This document shows positions 45,684-55,824 of a DNA stretch of 64,000 bases, one piece after another. The stretch lies in NCBI GenBank assembly GCA_016711825.1, contig JADJSG010000005.1, forward strand, positions 248,001 through 312,000. The letters are read 5' to 3'. The notes below the pieces were generated by a model. The model was not told the DNA's origin, did not search any database, and saw only the letters and a list, made by a program, of their open reading frames with translations. This DNA comes from Bacteroidota bacterium. Its GTDB lineage: Bacteria; Bacteroidota; Bacteroidia; Chitinophagales; Chitinophagaceae. A program made the position numbers and the translations under genes. How positions within the stretch are numbered: position 1 is the first letter of the stretch; each line of letters opens with the position of its first letter.

Positions 45684-47159
45684 ATGATAAAAAAAATAAT
45701 AGTAATATTAACACTACTGCAAACAATAGTTTGCAGTAGTGTTTTTGCTCAATCTAAACTTGGCAATGAATGGTTAACTGGTTGGGGAGCAAGAGTAAAA
45801 TTTGAGGGTAATAATATATTAATGAGATATACATATAACGGAGCTGATTTCGATGCAGGCAGTTCCAGTATTTGTGACACCAATGGAAATTTGATATTAT
45901 ATAGTAACGGATTTAATATATTTGATAGTACAGGAAATTATTTAGAGGATGGAGATACTATAGTGCCAACTAGTTATTATAATCAATATTCGGGTCAAAG
46001 TTTATTATCGCAAACCAGTATTTTCCTGCCAATGGATAGCAATAAGTATTATTTTGTTACGCCAGCAAACAGTGAGGGCAATTTATGTTTCTCATGTCAC
46101 AACGATGTAATGCTTTATAGCGTAATAGATATGAATGCAAACGGCGGGGCTGGCAAAGTGGTAAAACGCATGATACCCTTTGCAACAAATGGACAGTTCC
46201 GTAAAACACAAATGATGGCTTGCAGACATGCCAATGGTAAGGACTGGTGGCTTTTAAAGCAAGGGGGTGACAGCAATACCGTTTTTAAATATTTATTTAC
46301 ACAAGACTCAGTTTACAATATGGGTTATCAGGAATTTATTGAACCGTTGTGGGGTGCCTGGGATATATACGGACAAAGTACTTTTAATATGGATGGAAGC
46401 AGATATGCTACCAGTTGTGACGCAAGTGGTATCTGGTCAGGTAAGATATTTCTTGCAGATTTTGATAGGTGTTATGGTATACTTTCTAATCCTAAAGTAA
46501 TTACAATGCCTAAAGCTCCTCAATACAACCCAAATGCACCAAGTGATAGTGAAAGACTAACTAAGGGAGTAGCTTATTCACCAAACAATAAATTTTTGTA
46601 TGTAATAGGTCAGTTTAATATCTGGCAATTTGATTTTGCTGACAGTAGCTGGTATCATGTAGCGGGAATGGATACTACCTTCATGCAATTTACACATTAT
46701 GAGTCATCATATTATGGGGGTGATGGTAAATTATATATTGGTAATTTTCATGGAACAAGTAAACAAATGAGTCGTATAGATAATCCTGATGTAAAAGGAG
46801 CAGGTTGTAATTTTTGCCCTCGATGTTTAAGATTTGATAGTTTAGGGGTATATGGTACAGCACAATCCATCCCTTGTATGCCCAATTATTCCCTAGGTGC
46901 GCAGGAGTGCTGGCCAGAATCAACCAAAGACATAAAGAATAATAAAAATAAGTTAGAAGTATATCCTAATCCGAGCAGTACTTATATAGATGTGAGATGT
47001 GAGATAAGAGATATGAGAAATGCAAAAATAGAAATGTATAATTCTATTGGTCAATTATTATTAAGCACATCAGAGAAACGAATAGATGTGCGGTATTATC
47101 CTAAAGGGTTGTATTATATAAAAGTACGAAACGCATTGAAGAAAGTGATAATTGAGTAA
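45684..47159 (+). CDS. T9SS-sorted propeller-like protein, tandem copy 2
   Basis: 491 aa, start MIKKIIVILTLLQTIVCSSVFAQ. The variable N-terminal segment (LGNEWLTGWGARVKFEGNN) differs from copy 1, while the core is nearly the same. Its sorting domain is of a second type (YIDVRCEIRDMRNAKIEMYN, ending VRNALKKVIIE), shared only with copy 3. The ATG overlaps TGA of a short GGCAAACTATTAATAGAA stretch, a remnant encoding GKLLIE. It begins 41 bp after copy 1. Confidence 0.8.
   Translation: MIKKIIVILTLLQTIVCSSVFAQSKLGNEWLTGWGARVKFEGNNILMRYTYNGADFDAGSSSICDTNGNLILYSNGFNIFDSTGNYLEDGDTIVPTSYYNQYSGQSLLSQTSIFLPMDSNKYYFVTPANSEGNLCFSCHNDVMLYSVIDMNANGGAGKVVKRMIPFATNGQFRKTQMMACRHANGKDWWLLKQGGDSNTVFKYLFTQDSVYNMGYQEFIEPLWGAWDIYGQSTFNMDGSRYATSCDASGIWSGKIFLADFDRCYGILSNPKVITMPKAPQYNPNAPSDSERLTKGVAYSPNNKFLYVIGQFNIWQFDFADSSWYHVAGMDTTFMQFTHYESSYYGGDGKLYIGNFHGTSKQMSRIDNPDVKGAGCNFCPRCLRFDSLGVYGTAQSIPCMPNYSLGAQECWPESTKDIKNNKNKLEVYPNPSSTYIDVRCEIRDMRNAKIEMYNSIGQLLLSTSEKRIDVRYYPKGLYYIKVRNALKKVIIE
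45710..45743 (+). repeat. 15-bp-stem hairpin in the signal-peptide codons of copy 2
   Basis: Stem AACACTACTGCAAAC with perfect complement and loop AATA, about 26 nt into the coding sequence. Confidence 0.9.
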
Positions 47160-47194
47160 CGCTAATTCAACATTTAAAATTCACAATAAATCAA

Positions 47195-47305
47195 CAATTG
47201 ATTTACATTCTGAAAAAAAAGGGTTCGTTAAGGCAAGGACTATATACATTTAACTATCTTATGAATAAAAGGCAACAAACAACAGGCAAACTATTAATTG
47301 AATAG
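47195..47305 (+). pseudogene. T9SS sorting-domain relic, copy 2 (damaged)
   Basis: Near-identical to relic 1 from AAGGCAAGGACTATATACAT to the TAG two bases before copy 3. Its 5' part is replaced by GAAAAAAAAGGGTTCG, which breaks the frame. Confidence 0.65.
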
Positions 47306-47307
47306 TA

Positions 47308-48766
47308 ATGACAAAAAAAGTGATTTTAATATTAATGCTACTGCAAACAATAGTTTGCAGTAGTGTTTTTGCCCAATCTAAACTTGGCCATGAATGGATA
47401 ACAAGTTGGGGAGCAAGAGTAAAATTTGAAGGTAATAATATTTTAATGAGATATACCTATAATGGAGCATACTTTGCTGCAGGAAGTTCCAGTATTTGTG
47501 ATACGAATGGAAATATGGTATTATATAGCAATGGATTCAATATATTTGATAGTACAGGAAATTATTTAGAGGATGGAGATACTATAGTGCCAACTAGTTA
47601 TTATAATCAATATTCGGGTCAAAGTTTATTATCACAAACCAGTATTTTCCTCCCAATGGATAGCAATAAATATTATTTTATTACGCCAGCAAACAGTGAG
47701 GGTAATTTATGTTTTTCATGTCACAACGATGTAATGCTTTATAGCGTAATAGATATGAATGCAAACGGCGGGGCTGGCAAAGTGGTAAAACGCATGATAC
47801 CCTTTGCAACAAATGGACAGTTCCGTAAAACACAAATGATGGCTTGCAGACATGGCAATGGCAAGGACTGGTGGCTTTTAAAGCAAGGGGGTGACAGCAA
47901 TACCGTTTATAAATATTTGTTTACACAAGACTCAGTTTACAATATGGGTTATCAGGAATTTATTGAACCGTTGTGGGGTGCCTGGGATATATACGGACAA
48001 AGTACTTTTAATATGGATGGAAACAAGTATGCTCCAGTTGTGACGCAAGTGGTATCTGGTCAGGCAAGATATTTCTTGCAGATTTTGATAGGTGTTATGG
48101 TATACTTTCTAATCCTAAAGTAATTACAATGCCTAAAGCTCCTCAATACAACCCAAATGCACCAAGTGATAGTGAAAGACTAACTAAGGGAGTAGCTTAT
48201 TCACCAAACAATAAATTTTTGTATGTAATAGGTCAGTTTAATATCTGGCAATTTGATTTTGCTGACAGTAGCTGGTATCATGTAGCGGGAATGGATACTA
48301 CCTTCATGAGTCATCATATTATGGGGGTGATGGTAAATTATATATTGGTAATTTTCATGGAACAAGTAAACAAATGAGCCGTATAGATAATCCTGATGTA
48401 AAAGGAGCAGGTTGTAATTTTTGCCCTCGATGTTTAAGATTTGATAGTTTAGGGGTATATGGCACAGCACAATCCATCCCTTGTATGCCCAATTATTCCC
48501 TAGGTGCGCAGGAGTGCTGGCCAGAATCAACCAAAGACATAGAGAATAATAAAAATAAGTTAGAAGTATATCCTAATCCGAGCAGTACTTATATAGATGT
48601 GAGATGTGAGATAAGAGATATGAGAAATGCAAAAATAGAAATGTATAATTCTGTTGGTCAATTACTATTAAGCACATCAGAGAAACGAATAGATGTGCGG
48701 TATTATCCTAAAGGGTTGTATTATATAAAAGTACGAAACGCATTGAAGAAAGTGATAATTGAGTAA
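47308..48766 (+). pseudogene. T9SS-sorted propeller-like protein, tandem copy 3, broken by two deletions
   Basis: It follows copy 2 almost base for base but runs through three frames. A 1-base deletion near 48032 (TATGCTCCAG against TATGCTACCAG in copy 2) ends the first frame at 48123. A 16-base deletion near 48309, between two ATG words, shifts it again; the sorting domain is then read from about 48374. Neither lesion is a multiple of three and their sum (17) does not restore the frame. The surviving 5' product would be about 271 aa without a sorting domain. Sequencing error could explain the first lesion but hardly the second. Confidence 0.88.
47338..47363 (+). repeat. 11-bp-stem hairpin in the signal-peptide codons of copy 3
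   Basis: Stem CTACTGCAAAC with loop AATA. Confidence 0.85.
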
Positions 48767-48800
48767 CGCTAATTCAACATTTAAAATTCACAATTAAATC

Positions 48801-48929
48801 ATACAATTGATACATTCTGATAATAATAAAGTAAGTATTAATGTATCTTCGTTAAGGCAAGGACTATATACATTTAACTATCTTATGAATAAAAGGCAAC
48901 AAACAACAGGCAAACTATTAATTGAATAG
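48801..48929 (+). pseudogene. T9SS sorting-domain relic, copy 3
   Basis: Matches relic 1 from ACATTCTGATAATAATAAAG through to the TAG two bases before copy 4. A two-base loss near its 5' end removes the upstream frame. Confidence 0.65.
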
Positions 48930-48931
48930 TA

Positions 48932-50395
48932 ATGACAAAAAAAGTGATTTTAATATTAACACTACTGCAAACAATAGTTTGCAGTAGTGTTTTTGCTCAA
49001 TCTAAACTTGGCCATGAATGGATAACAAGTTGGGGAGCAAGAGTAAAATTTGAGGGTAATAATATATTAATGAGATATACCTATAATGGAGCATACTTTG
49101 CTGCAGGAAGTTCCAGTATTTGTGATACCAATGGAAATATGGTATTATATAGCAATGGATTTAATATATTTGATAGTACAGGAAATTATTTAGAGGATGG
49201 AGATACTATAGTGCCAACTAGTTATTATAATCAATATTCAGGTTTTAGTTTATTATCACAAACCAGTATTTTCCTCCCAATGGATAGTAACAAATATTAT
49301 TTTATCACACCAGCAAACAGCGAAGGTAATTTATGTTTTTCTTGTCACAACGATGTAATGCTATACAGCGTAATAGATATGAATGCAAACGGCGGGGCTG
49401 GCAAAGTGGTAAAACGCATGATACCCTTTGCAACAAATGGACAGTTCCGCAAAACACAAATGATGGCCTGCAGACATAGTAATGGCAAGGATTGGTGGCT
49501 TTTAAAGCAAGGGGGTGACAGCAATACCGTTTATAAATATTTGTTTACACAAGACTCAGTTTACAATATGGGTTATCAGGAATTTATTGAACCGTTGTGG
49601 GGTACCTGGGATATATACGGACAAAGCACATTTAATATGGATGGCAACAAGTATGCTTCCAGTTGCGATGCAAGTGGTATATGGACAGGCAAGATATTTC
49701 TTGCAGATTTTGACAGATGTTATGGTATACTTTCTAATCCTAAAGTAATTACAATGCCTAAAGCTCCTCAATATAACCCAAATGCACCAAGTGATAGTGA
49801 AAGACTAACTAAGGGTTTAGCTTATTCACCAAACAATAAATTTTTGTATGTAATAGGACAGTTTAATATCTGGCAATTTGATTTTGCTGACAGTAGCTGG
49901 TTTCATGTAGCCGGAATGGATACAACCTTTAATAAATTTCAACATTATGAGGCTTCCTATTATGGGGGTGACGGGAAATTGTATATTGGAAATTTTGGGG
50001 GAACAAGTAAACAAATGAGCCGAATAGATAATCCTGATGTAAAAGGAGCAGGTTGTAATTTTTGCCCTCGATGTTTAAGATTTGATAGTTTAGGGGTATA
50101 TGGCACAGCACAATCCATTCCTTGTATGCCTAATTATAGCTTGGGTGCGCAGGAGTGCTGGCCAGAATCAACCAAAGACATAATGAATAATAAAAATAAG
50201 TTAGAAGTATATCCTAATCCGAGCAGTACTTCCCTATATATTAAAACAGAAAGTAAGGAGCAACGAGAATTATTCAATTCCATCGGTCAATTATTATTTA
50301 CTACTAAAGAAAATGAAATAAATGTGAGTAAATATAGTAAAGGCGTATATTACCTCAAGGTAGCAAGCAAATTTAAAAAGATTATCATCGAATAA
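48932..50395 (+). CDS. T9SS-sorted propeller-like protein, tandem copy 4
   Basis: 487 aa. The N-terminal two-thirds is very close to copies 2 and 3 (LGHEWITSWGARVKFEGNN; PMDSNKYYFITPANSEGNLC). The sorting domain is instead of the copy 1 type (SLYIKTESKEQRELFNSIGQ, ending SKFKKIIIE). The gene is thus a mosaic made by recombination within the array. Both conserved cysteine clusters are present. Confidence 0.8.
   Translation: MTKKVILILTLLQTIVCSSVFAQSKLGHEWITSWGARVKFEGNNILMRYTYNGAYFAAGSSSICDTNGNMVLYSNGFNIFDSTGNYLEDGDTIVPTSYYNQYSGFSLLSQTSIFLPMDSNKYYFITPANSEGNLCFSCHNDVMLYSVIDMNANGGAGKVVKRMIPFATNGQFRKTQMMACRHSNGKDWWLLKQGGDSNTVYKYLFTQDSVYNMGYQEFIEPLWGTWDIYGQSTFNMDGNKYASSCDASGIWTGKIFLADFDRCYGILSNPKVITMPKAPQYNPNAPSDSERLTKGLAYSPNNKFLYVIGQFNIWQFDFADSSWFHVAGMDTTFNKFQHYEASYYGGDGKLYIGNFGGTSKQMSRIDNPDVKGAGCNFCPRCLRFDSLGVYGTAQSIPCMPNYSLGAQECWPESTKDIMNNKNKLEVYPNPSSTSLYIKTESKEQRELFNSIGQLLFTTKENEINVSKYSKGVYYLKVASKFKKIIIE
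48958..48991 (+). repeat. 15-bp-stem hairpin in the signal-peptide codons of copy 4
   Basis: Same stem (AACACTACTGCAAAC) and AATA loop as copy 2. Confidence 0.9.
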
Positions 50396-50436
50396 AATCA
50401 TGCAAAAACAATACATACAGGCAAACTATTAATAGA

Positions 50437-51906
50437 ATGATAAAAAAAATAATAGTAATATTAATACTACTGCAAACAATCGTTTGCAACAACATTTTTG
50501 CCCAATCAAAAAGGGGCAATGAGTGGGTAACTGGCAGAGGTACTCGTATTCAATTTATTAATAATTCTATTGTTACCAAACTAAATTGGGCACTTGGTCC
50601 ATGGCTTCCTTATTTTACAGGAGGCAATTCTAATATTTGTGACACTAACGGCAATTTGATATTATGTAGTGACGGTTTTAATATTTATGACAGTGTCGGA
50701 AATTATATAGATGAGGGCGATACGCTCGTACCTGTAGACTATTATAATCACTATGATGGATGGATTAGTTATTCACAAAGCAGCATATTTCTGCCTATGG
50801 ACAGCAATAAATATTATTTTATTACCCCCACAAACAGTGCGGGTAATTTATGTTATTCGTGCCATAATGATGCCATGATTTACAGTGTGATTGATATGAA
50901 TGCAAATGGTGGAGCAGGTAAAGTAGTACAACGTATGATACCATTTGCTACAAACGGACAGTTTCGCAAAACACAAATGATGGCTTGCCGACATAGCAAT
51001 GGCAAAGACTGGTGGTTGCTAAAGCAAGCGGGTGATAGTAACAGGATTCATAAGTTTCGCTTTACGCAAGATTCAGTATATAATGAAGGCTATCAGCAAT
51101 TTGATGAACCTATATGGGGAGCATGGGATATAGAAGGACAAAGCTGTTTTAGTAAAGATGGTAGCAAGTATGCGAGTTCATCACATGGCAGCTCAAATGG
51201 CAAAGTATTCCTTGCAGATTTTGACAGGTGCCTTGGCGTACTTTCAAACCCGAAAGTGATTACTATGCCGACTGGCTCTCAATACAACCCTAACGCACCA
51301 AGCGATAGTGAGAAGTTGGCTAAGGGAGTAGCATTCTCTCCAAACAATACATTTCTGTATGTAATAGGGCAATTCAATATTTGGCAATTTGATTTTGCGG
51401 ACAGTAGTTGGTTTCATGTTAGTGGTTTAGATACAACTCCACAGGCGTTTCAACAATACGAGGCCTCCTACTATGGTGCCGATGGAAAATTGTATATTGG
51501 CAACTTTGGTGGGCAAAGTAAGCAAATGAGCAGGATTGATAATCCTGATATAAAAGGTGCCGGATGTAATTTCTGTCCACGATGTTTAAGATTAGATTCA
51601 TTAGGTATATATGCAGCAGCCGGTACCCCACCCTGCATGCCTAATTATTCCCTAGGTGCTGATAGTTGCTGGCCAGTAGGTATTACGCAATATATTCATG
51701 AGAAAACTCAATTAGAGGTGTATCCAAATCCTACATCTAGCACACTTTATATCAAATCATCCAGCAACTCCAAACGAGAATTATTCAATTCCATCGGTCA
51801 ATTATTATTTACCACAAAAGAGAATGAAATAGATGTGAGTAAATATAGTAAAGGCGTATATTACCTCAAGGTAGCAAGCAAATTTAAAAAGATTATCATC
51901 GAATAA
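50437..51906 (+). CDS. T9SS-sorted propeller-like protein, tandem copy 5
   Basis: 489 aa. Signal peptide MIKKIIVILILLQTIVCNNIFAQ. The variable segment is unlike copies 1-4 (RGTRIQFINNSIVTKLNWAL, then PWLPYFTGGNSNICDTNG). The core uses the LCYSCHNDAMIYSVIDM variant shared with copy 6. The sorting domain starts TQYIHEKTQLEVYPNPTSS and ends SKFKKIIIE. The ATG is embedded in a GGCAAACTATTAATAGAATGA remnant region as in copy 2. It follows copy 4 by 41 bp. Confidence 0.8.
   Translation: MIKKIIVILILLQTIVCNNIFAQSKRGNEWVTGRGTRIQFINNSIVTKLNWALGPWLPYFTGGNSNICDTNGNLILCSDGFNIYDSVGNYIDEGDTLVPVDYYNHYDGWISYSQSSIFLPMDSNKYYFITPTNSAGNLCYSCHNDAMIYSVIDMNANGGAGKVVQRMIPFATNGQFRKTQMMACRHSNGKDWWLLKQAGDSNRIHKFRFTQDSVYNEGYQQFDEPIWGAWDIEGQSCFSKDGSKYASSSHGSSNGKVFLADFDRCLGVLSNPKVITMPTGSQYNPNAPSDSEKLAKGVAFSPNNTFLYVIGQFNIWQFDFADSSWFHVSGLDTTPQAFQQYEASYYGADGKLYIGNFGGQSKQMSRIDNPDIKGAGCNFCPRCLRLDSLGIYAAAGTPPCMPNYSLGADSCWPVGITQYIHEKTQLEVYPNPTSSTLYIKSSSNSKRELFNSIGQLLFTTKENEIDVSKYSKGVYYLKVASKFKKIIIE
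50471..50488 (+). repeat. Decayed hairpin in the signal-peptide codons of copy 5
   Basis: Stem reduced to TGCAAAC with loop AATC. Confidence 0.7.
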
Positions 51907-51945
51907 AATTATGCAAAAACAAACAACAGGCAAACTATTAATAGA

Positions 51946-53415
51946 ATGATGAAAAAAATAATAGTAATATTAATACTGCTACAAACAATTGTTTGCACAA
52001 GCGTTTTATCACAGTCAAAAAGAGGTAAAGTGTGGGTACATGGCGGGGGTATCTCATATAAGACCACTTTTGAAACAAGCGGGATAATCAATAATTACCT
52101 TGACACGCTGTACAGTCCTTATTTTACAGGAGGCAATTCCAATATTTGTGACACTAATGGCAATTTGATTTTATGCAGTGACGGGTTTAATGTTTATGAT
52201 AGTATGGGAAATTATATTGATGAGGGAGATACGCTCGTACCCATAGAATATTATAATCACTATAACGGATGGAATTCCTTGTCACAAAGCAGCATATTTC
52301 TGCCTATGGACAGCAATAAATATTATTTTATTACCCCCACAAACAGTGCGGGTAATTTATGTTATTCATGTCATAATGATGCCATGATTTACAGTGTGAT
52401 TGATATGAATGCAAATGGCGGCGCAGGTAAAGTAGTACAACGTATGATACCATTTGCAACAAACGGACAGTTTCGCAAAACACAAATGATGGCTTGCCGA
52501 CATAGCAATGGCAAAGACTGGTGGTTGCTCAAACAAGCGGGTGATAGTAACAGGATTCATAAGTTTCGCTTTACGCAAGATTCAGTATATAATGAAGGCT
52601 ATCAGCAATTCGATGAACCTGTATGGGGAGCATGGGATATTTATGGACAAAGCTGTTTTAGTACAGATGGTAGCAAGTATGCGAGTTCATCACATGGCAG
52701 TTCTAATGGCAAAGTATTCCTTGCAGATTTTGATAGGTGCCTTGGCGTACTTTCAAACCCTAAAGTGATTACTATGCCGACTGGCTCTCAATATAACCCT
52801 GGTGCACCAAGCGATAGTGAGAAGTTGGCTAAAGGAGTTGCTTATTCGCCTGATAATAATTTTCTTTACGTAATTGGGCAATTCAATATTTGGCAGTTTG
52901 ATTTTGCCGATAGTAGTTGGTTTCATGTTGCTGGTATGGATACTACTTTTATACAATTTACACATTATGATGCATCCTATTATGGCGCTGATGGTAAATT
53001 ATACATTGGAAATTTTCATGGTACGAGCAAGCAAATGAGCCGAATAGATAATCCTGATGTAAAGGGCGCAGGGTGTAATTTTTGCCCTCGATGTTTCCGC
53101 TTAGATAGCGTATATTATTATGGCGGTGCAGGTACTCCACCCTGTATGCCTAATTATTCCCTAGGTGCTGATAGTTGCTGGCCAGTGGGTATTACGCAAT
53201 ATATTCATGAGAAAACTCAATTAGAGGTGTATCCAAATCCTACATCTAGTACACTTTATATCAAATCATCCAGCAACTCCAAACGAGAATTATTCAATTC
53301 CATCGGTCAATTATTATTTACCACAAAAGAGAATGAAATAAATGTGCGTAAATATAGTAAAGGTATTTATTACATCAAGGTAGAAAATAGCGCCCAAAAA
53401 GTAGTCATTGAATAA
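51946..53415 (+). CDS. T9SS-sorted propeller-like protein, tandem copy 6
   Basis: 489 aa. Signal peptide MMKKIIVILILLQTIVCTSVLSQ. The most divergent variable segment is RGKVWVHGGGISYKTTFETS, while residues about 65-420 follow copy 5 closely. The sorting domain starts like copy 5 and ends with its own variant, KGIYYIKVENSAQKVVIE. Upstream a short frame MQKQTTGKLLIE ends in TGA overlapping the ATG, the clearest of the short sorting-domain remnants. Last gene of the array. Confidence 0.8.
   Translation: MMKKIIVILILLQTIVCTSVLSQSKRGKVWVHGGGISYKTTFETSGIINNYLDTLYSPYFTGGNSNICDTNGNLILCSDGFNVYDSMGNYIDEGDTLVPIEYYNHYNGWNSLSQSSIFLPMDSNKYYFITPTNSAGNLCYSCHNDAMIYSVIDMNANGGAGKVVQRMIPFATNGQFRKTQMMACRHSNGKDWWLLKQAGDSNRIHKFRFTQDSVYNEGYQQFDEPVWGAWDIYGQSCFSTDGSKYASSSHGSSNGKVFLADFDRCLGVLSNPKVITMPTGSQYNPGAPSDSEKLAKGVAYSPDNNFLYVIGQFNIWQFDFADSSWFHVAGMDTTFIQFTHYDASYYGADGKLYIGNFHGTSKQMSRIDNPDVKGAGCNFCPRCFRLDSVYYYGGAGTPPCMPNYSLGADSCWPVGITQYIHEKTQLEVYPNPTSSTLYIKSSSNSKRELFNSIGQLLFTTKENEINVRKYSKGIYYIKVENSAQKVVIE
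51982..51995 (+). repeat. 14-nt palindrome in the signal-peptide codons of copy 6
   Basis: CAAACAATTGTTTG, the remaining core of the palindrome seen in copy 1. Confidence 0.75.
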
Positions 53416-53687
53416 AACCCACATTTTACCTTCGAATTACAAGCACATTGTGCAAAGGAGAAACGCCAACACCACTTGCCCAAAGAGCTTGTACTTTCAT
53501 CTTTAACTTCATCAGTTGAAATCAATCATCAACTTATAAAAACATCAAACCAAACTACATAGAGTGCCTGTATTACATAAGCTATACATCATATATAGTC
53601 TGAATAATCATTCATTCTAAAATCCAACAGAGTAAGAATTTAAATTTGATTCCGTTTGAATTACGAACGCTTGTAAAAATTAATATT

Positions 53688-53695
53688 TACCTTTG
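53688..53695 (+). promoter_or_regulatory. -7 box (TACCTTTG) for the GH3-family gene
   Basis: Perfect TAnnTTTG match ending 7 nt before the ATG at 53703. It supports that start over an extension from 53646. Confidence 0.6.
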
Positions 53696-53702
53696 CGACT
53701 GC

Positions 53703-55140
53703 ATGCGTTTAAAATCACTTATTGCCAAACCATACGCTGACTTCATTGTCAGAAATATTAAAAAAAATGCAACCCTTGCTGTTTCTCATCAACAGGCTTT
53801 GTTAACAACATTGATGAACGAAGCAGCAAATACTGCTTTTGGTAAAACACATCGATTTAATGAAGTGAGCAACCATCAACAATTTACAGAGGCTGTGCCT
53901 ATACGCGATTATGAAGCACTTAAACCTTATATAGAAAAAATAAAACTCGGTGAAGAAAATATTTTATGGCAGGGAAAACCTAAATACTTTGCCAAAACAA
54001 GCGGTACAACCAGTGGAGTAAAGTATATACCTATCAGCGACGTTAGTATCAAAGAACATATCAATGCTGCACGGAATGCCTTGCTTTGCTATATTTCCGA
54101 AACGGGTCAATCGCAGTTTGTAAATGGGAAAATGATTTTTTTATCAGGCTCTCCAGCTCTCGATCATATCAATGGTATACATACAGGCCGATTGAGTGGT
54201 ATAGTAAACCATCATGTGCCTGCTTACCTTACCAAAAATCGGCTTCCTTCTTATGAAACGAATTGTATTGAAGATTGGGAAACCAAACTCGATGCCATTG
54301 TGCAAGAAACAATACAACAAGATATGACACTCATCAGCGGCATACCCCCCTGGATGCAAATGTATTTTGACCGACTCACTGAAAAAAGTGGCAAAAAAAT
54401 CGCTGACTTGTTTCCCCACTTTTCCTTACTTGTTCATGGGGGCGTTGCTTTTGAACCCTATAAAGCTAAATTGTTTGAAAGCATTGGACGTAGAATACCA
54501 AGCATCGAAACATTTCCAGCAAGTGAGGGATTTTTTGCCTTTCAAGATACTCAAACAGAAGAAGGCCTCTTGCTCAATACCCAGGCAGGAATGTATTTTG
54601 AATTTGTGCCTGCACAGGAAATGTTTAATGAAAACCCAACTAGGCTTTCGTTGGCAGATGTAGCCCTGCATACCAACTATGCCCTCATCGTGAGTAGCAA
54701 TGCGGGTTTGTGGGGGTATAATATTGGCGACACCATCAAGTTTGTGTCTTTACAACCCTATCGTATTGTGGTAACAGGCCGAATCAAACATTTTATATCT
54801 GCCTTTGGCGAACATGTGATTGCCGAAGAGGTAGAACAAGCCTTGCTAAAAACAGCCGACAAGTATCAACTTCGTATCACTGAATTTACAGTAGCTCCAT
54901 TTATTTCATCTGATGACAGCCCTAGTTATCACGAATGGTTTGTAGAGTTTGAGAATGAACCTGCACATTTAGAATCTTTTGCAAGTGAAGTAGATCAGGC
55001 ACTCTGTAAAAAAAATATTTATTATGACGATTTAGTCCGTGGACGTATACTGGCCCCTTTAAAAATGAATGCCTTACACAAAAATGCTTTTATCCATTAT
55101 ATGAAATCGATTGGCAAATTAGGCGGTCAAAACAAAGTGC
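53703..55140 (+). CDS. GH3 auxin-responsive-like acyl-adenylating protein, 3' end lost
   Basis: About 479 codons of a GH3-family protein, a branch of the acyl-adenylate/thioester-forming superfamily that in plants conjugates amino acids to hormones; bacterial substrates are largely unknown. The phosphate-binding loop is AKTSGTTSGVKYIPIS. Further words are ISGIPPWMQMYFDRL, LLVHGGVAFEPY, ETFPASEGFFAFQDT, YALIVSSNAGLWGYNIGDTI and VTGRIKHFISAFGEHV. Good sequence ends at LGGQNKVP, just short of the normal C-terminus, where the homopolymer region begins. The open frame runs on to 55334 as lysine and proline runs, which is not real protein. Confidence 0.88.

Positions 55141-55824
<684 letters not shown>

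Noticed and set aside
48129..48377. Separate small gene starting MPKAPQYNPN
   Set aside because: It is the middle fragment of the broken array copy 3, in frame 2 after the one-base deletion.
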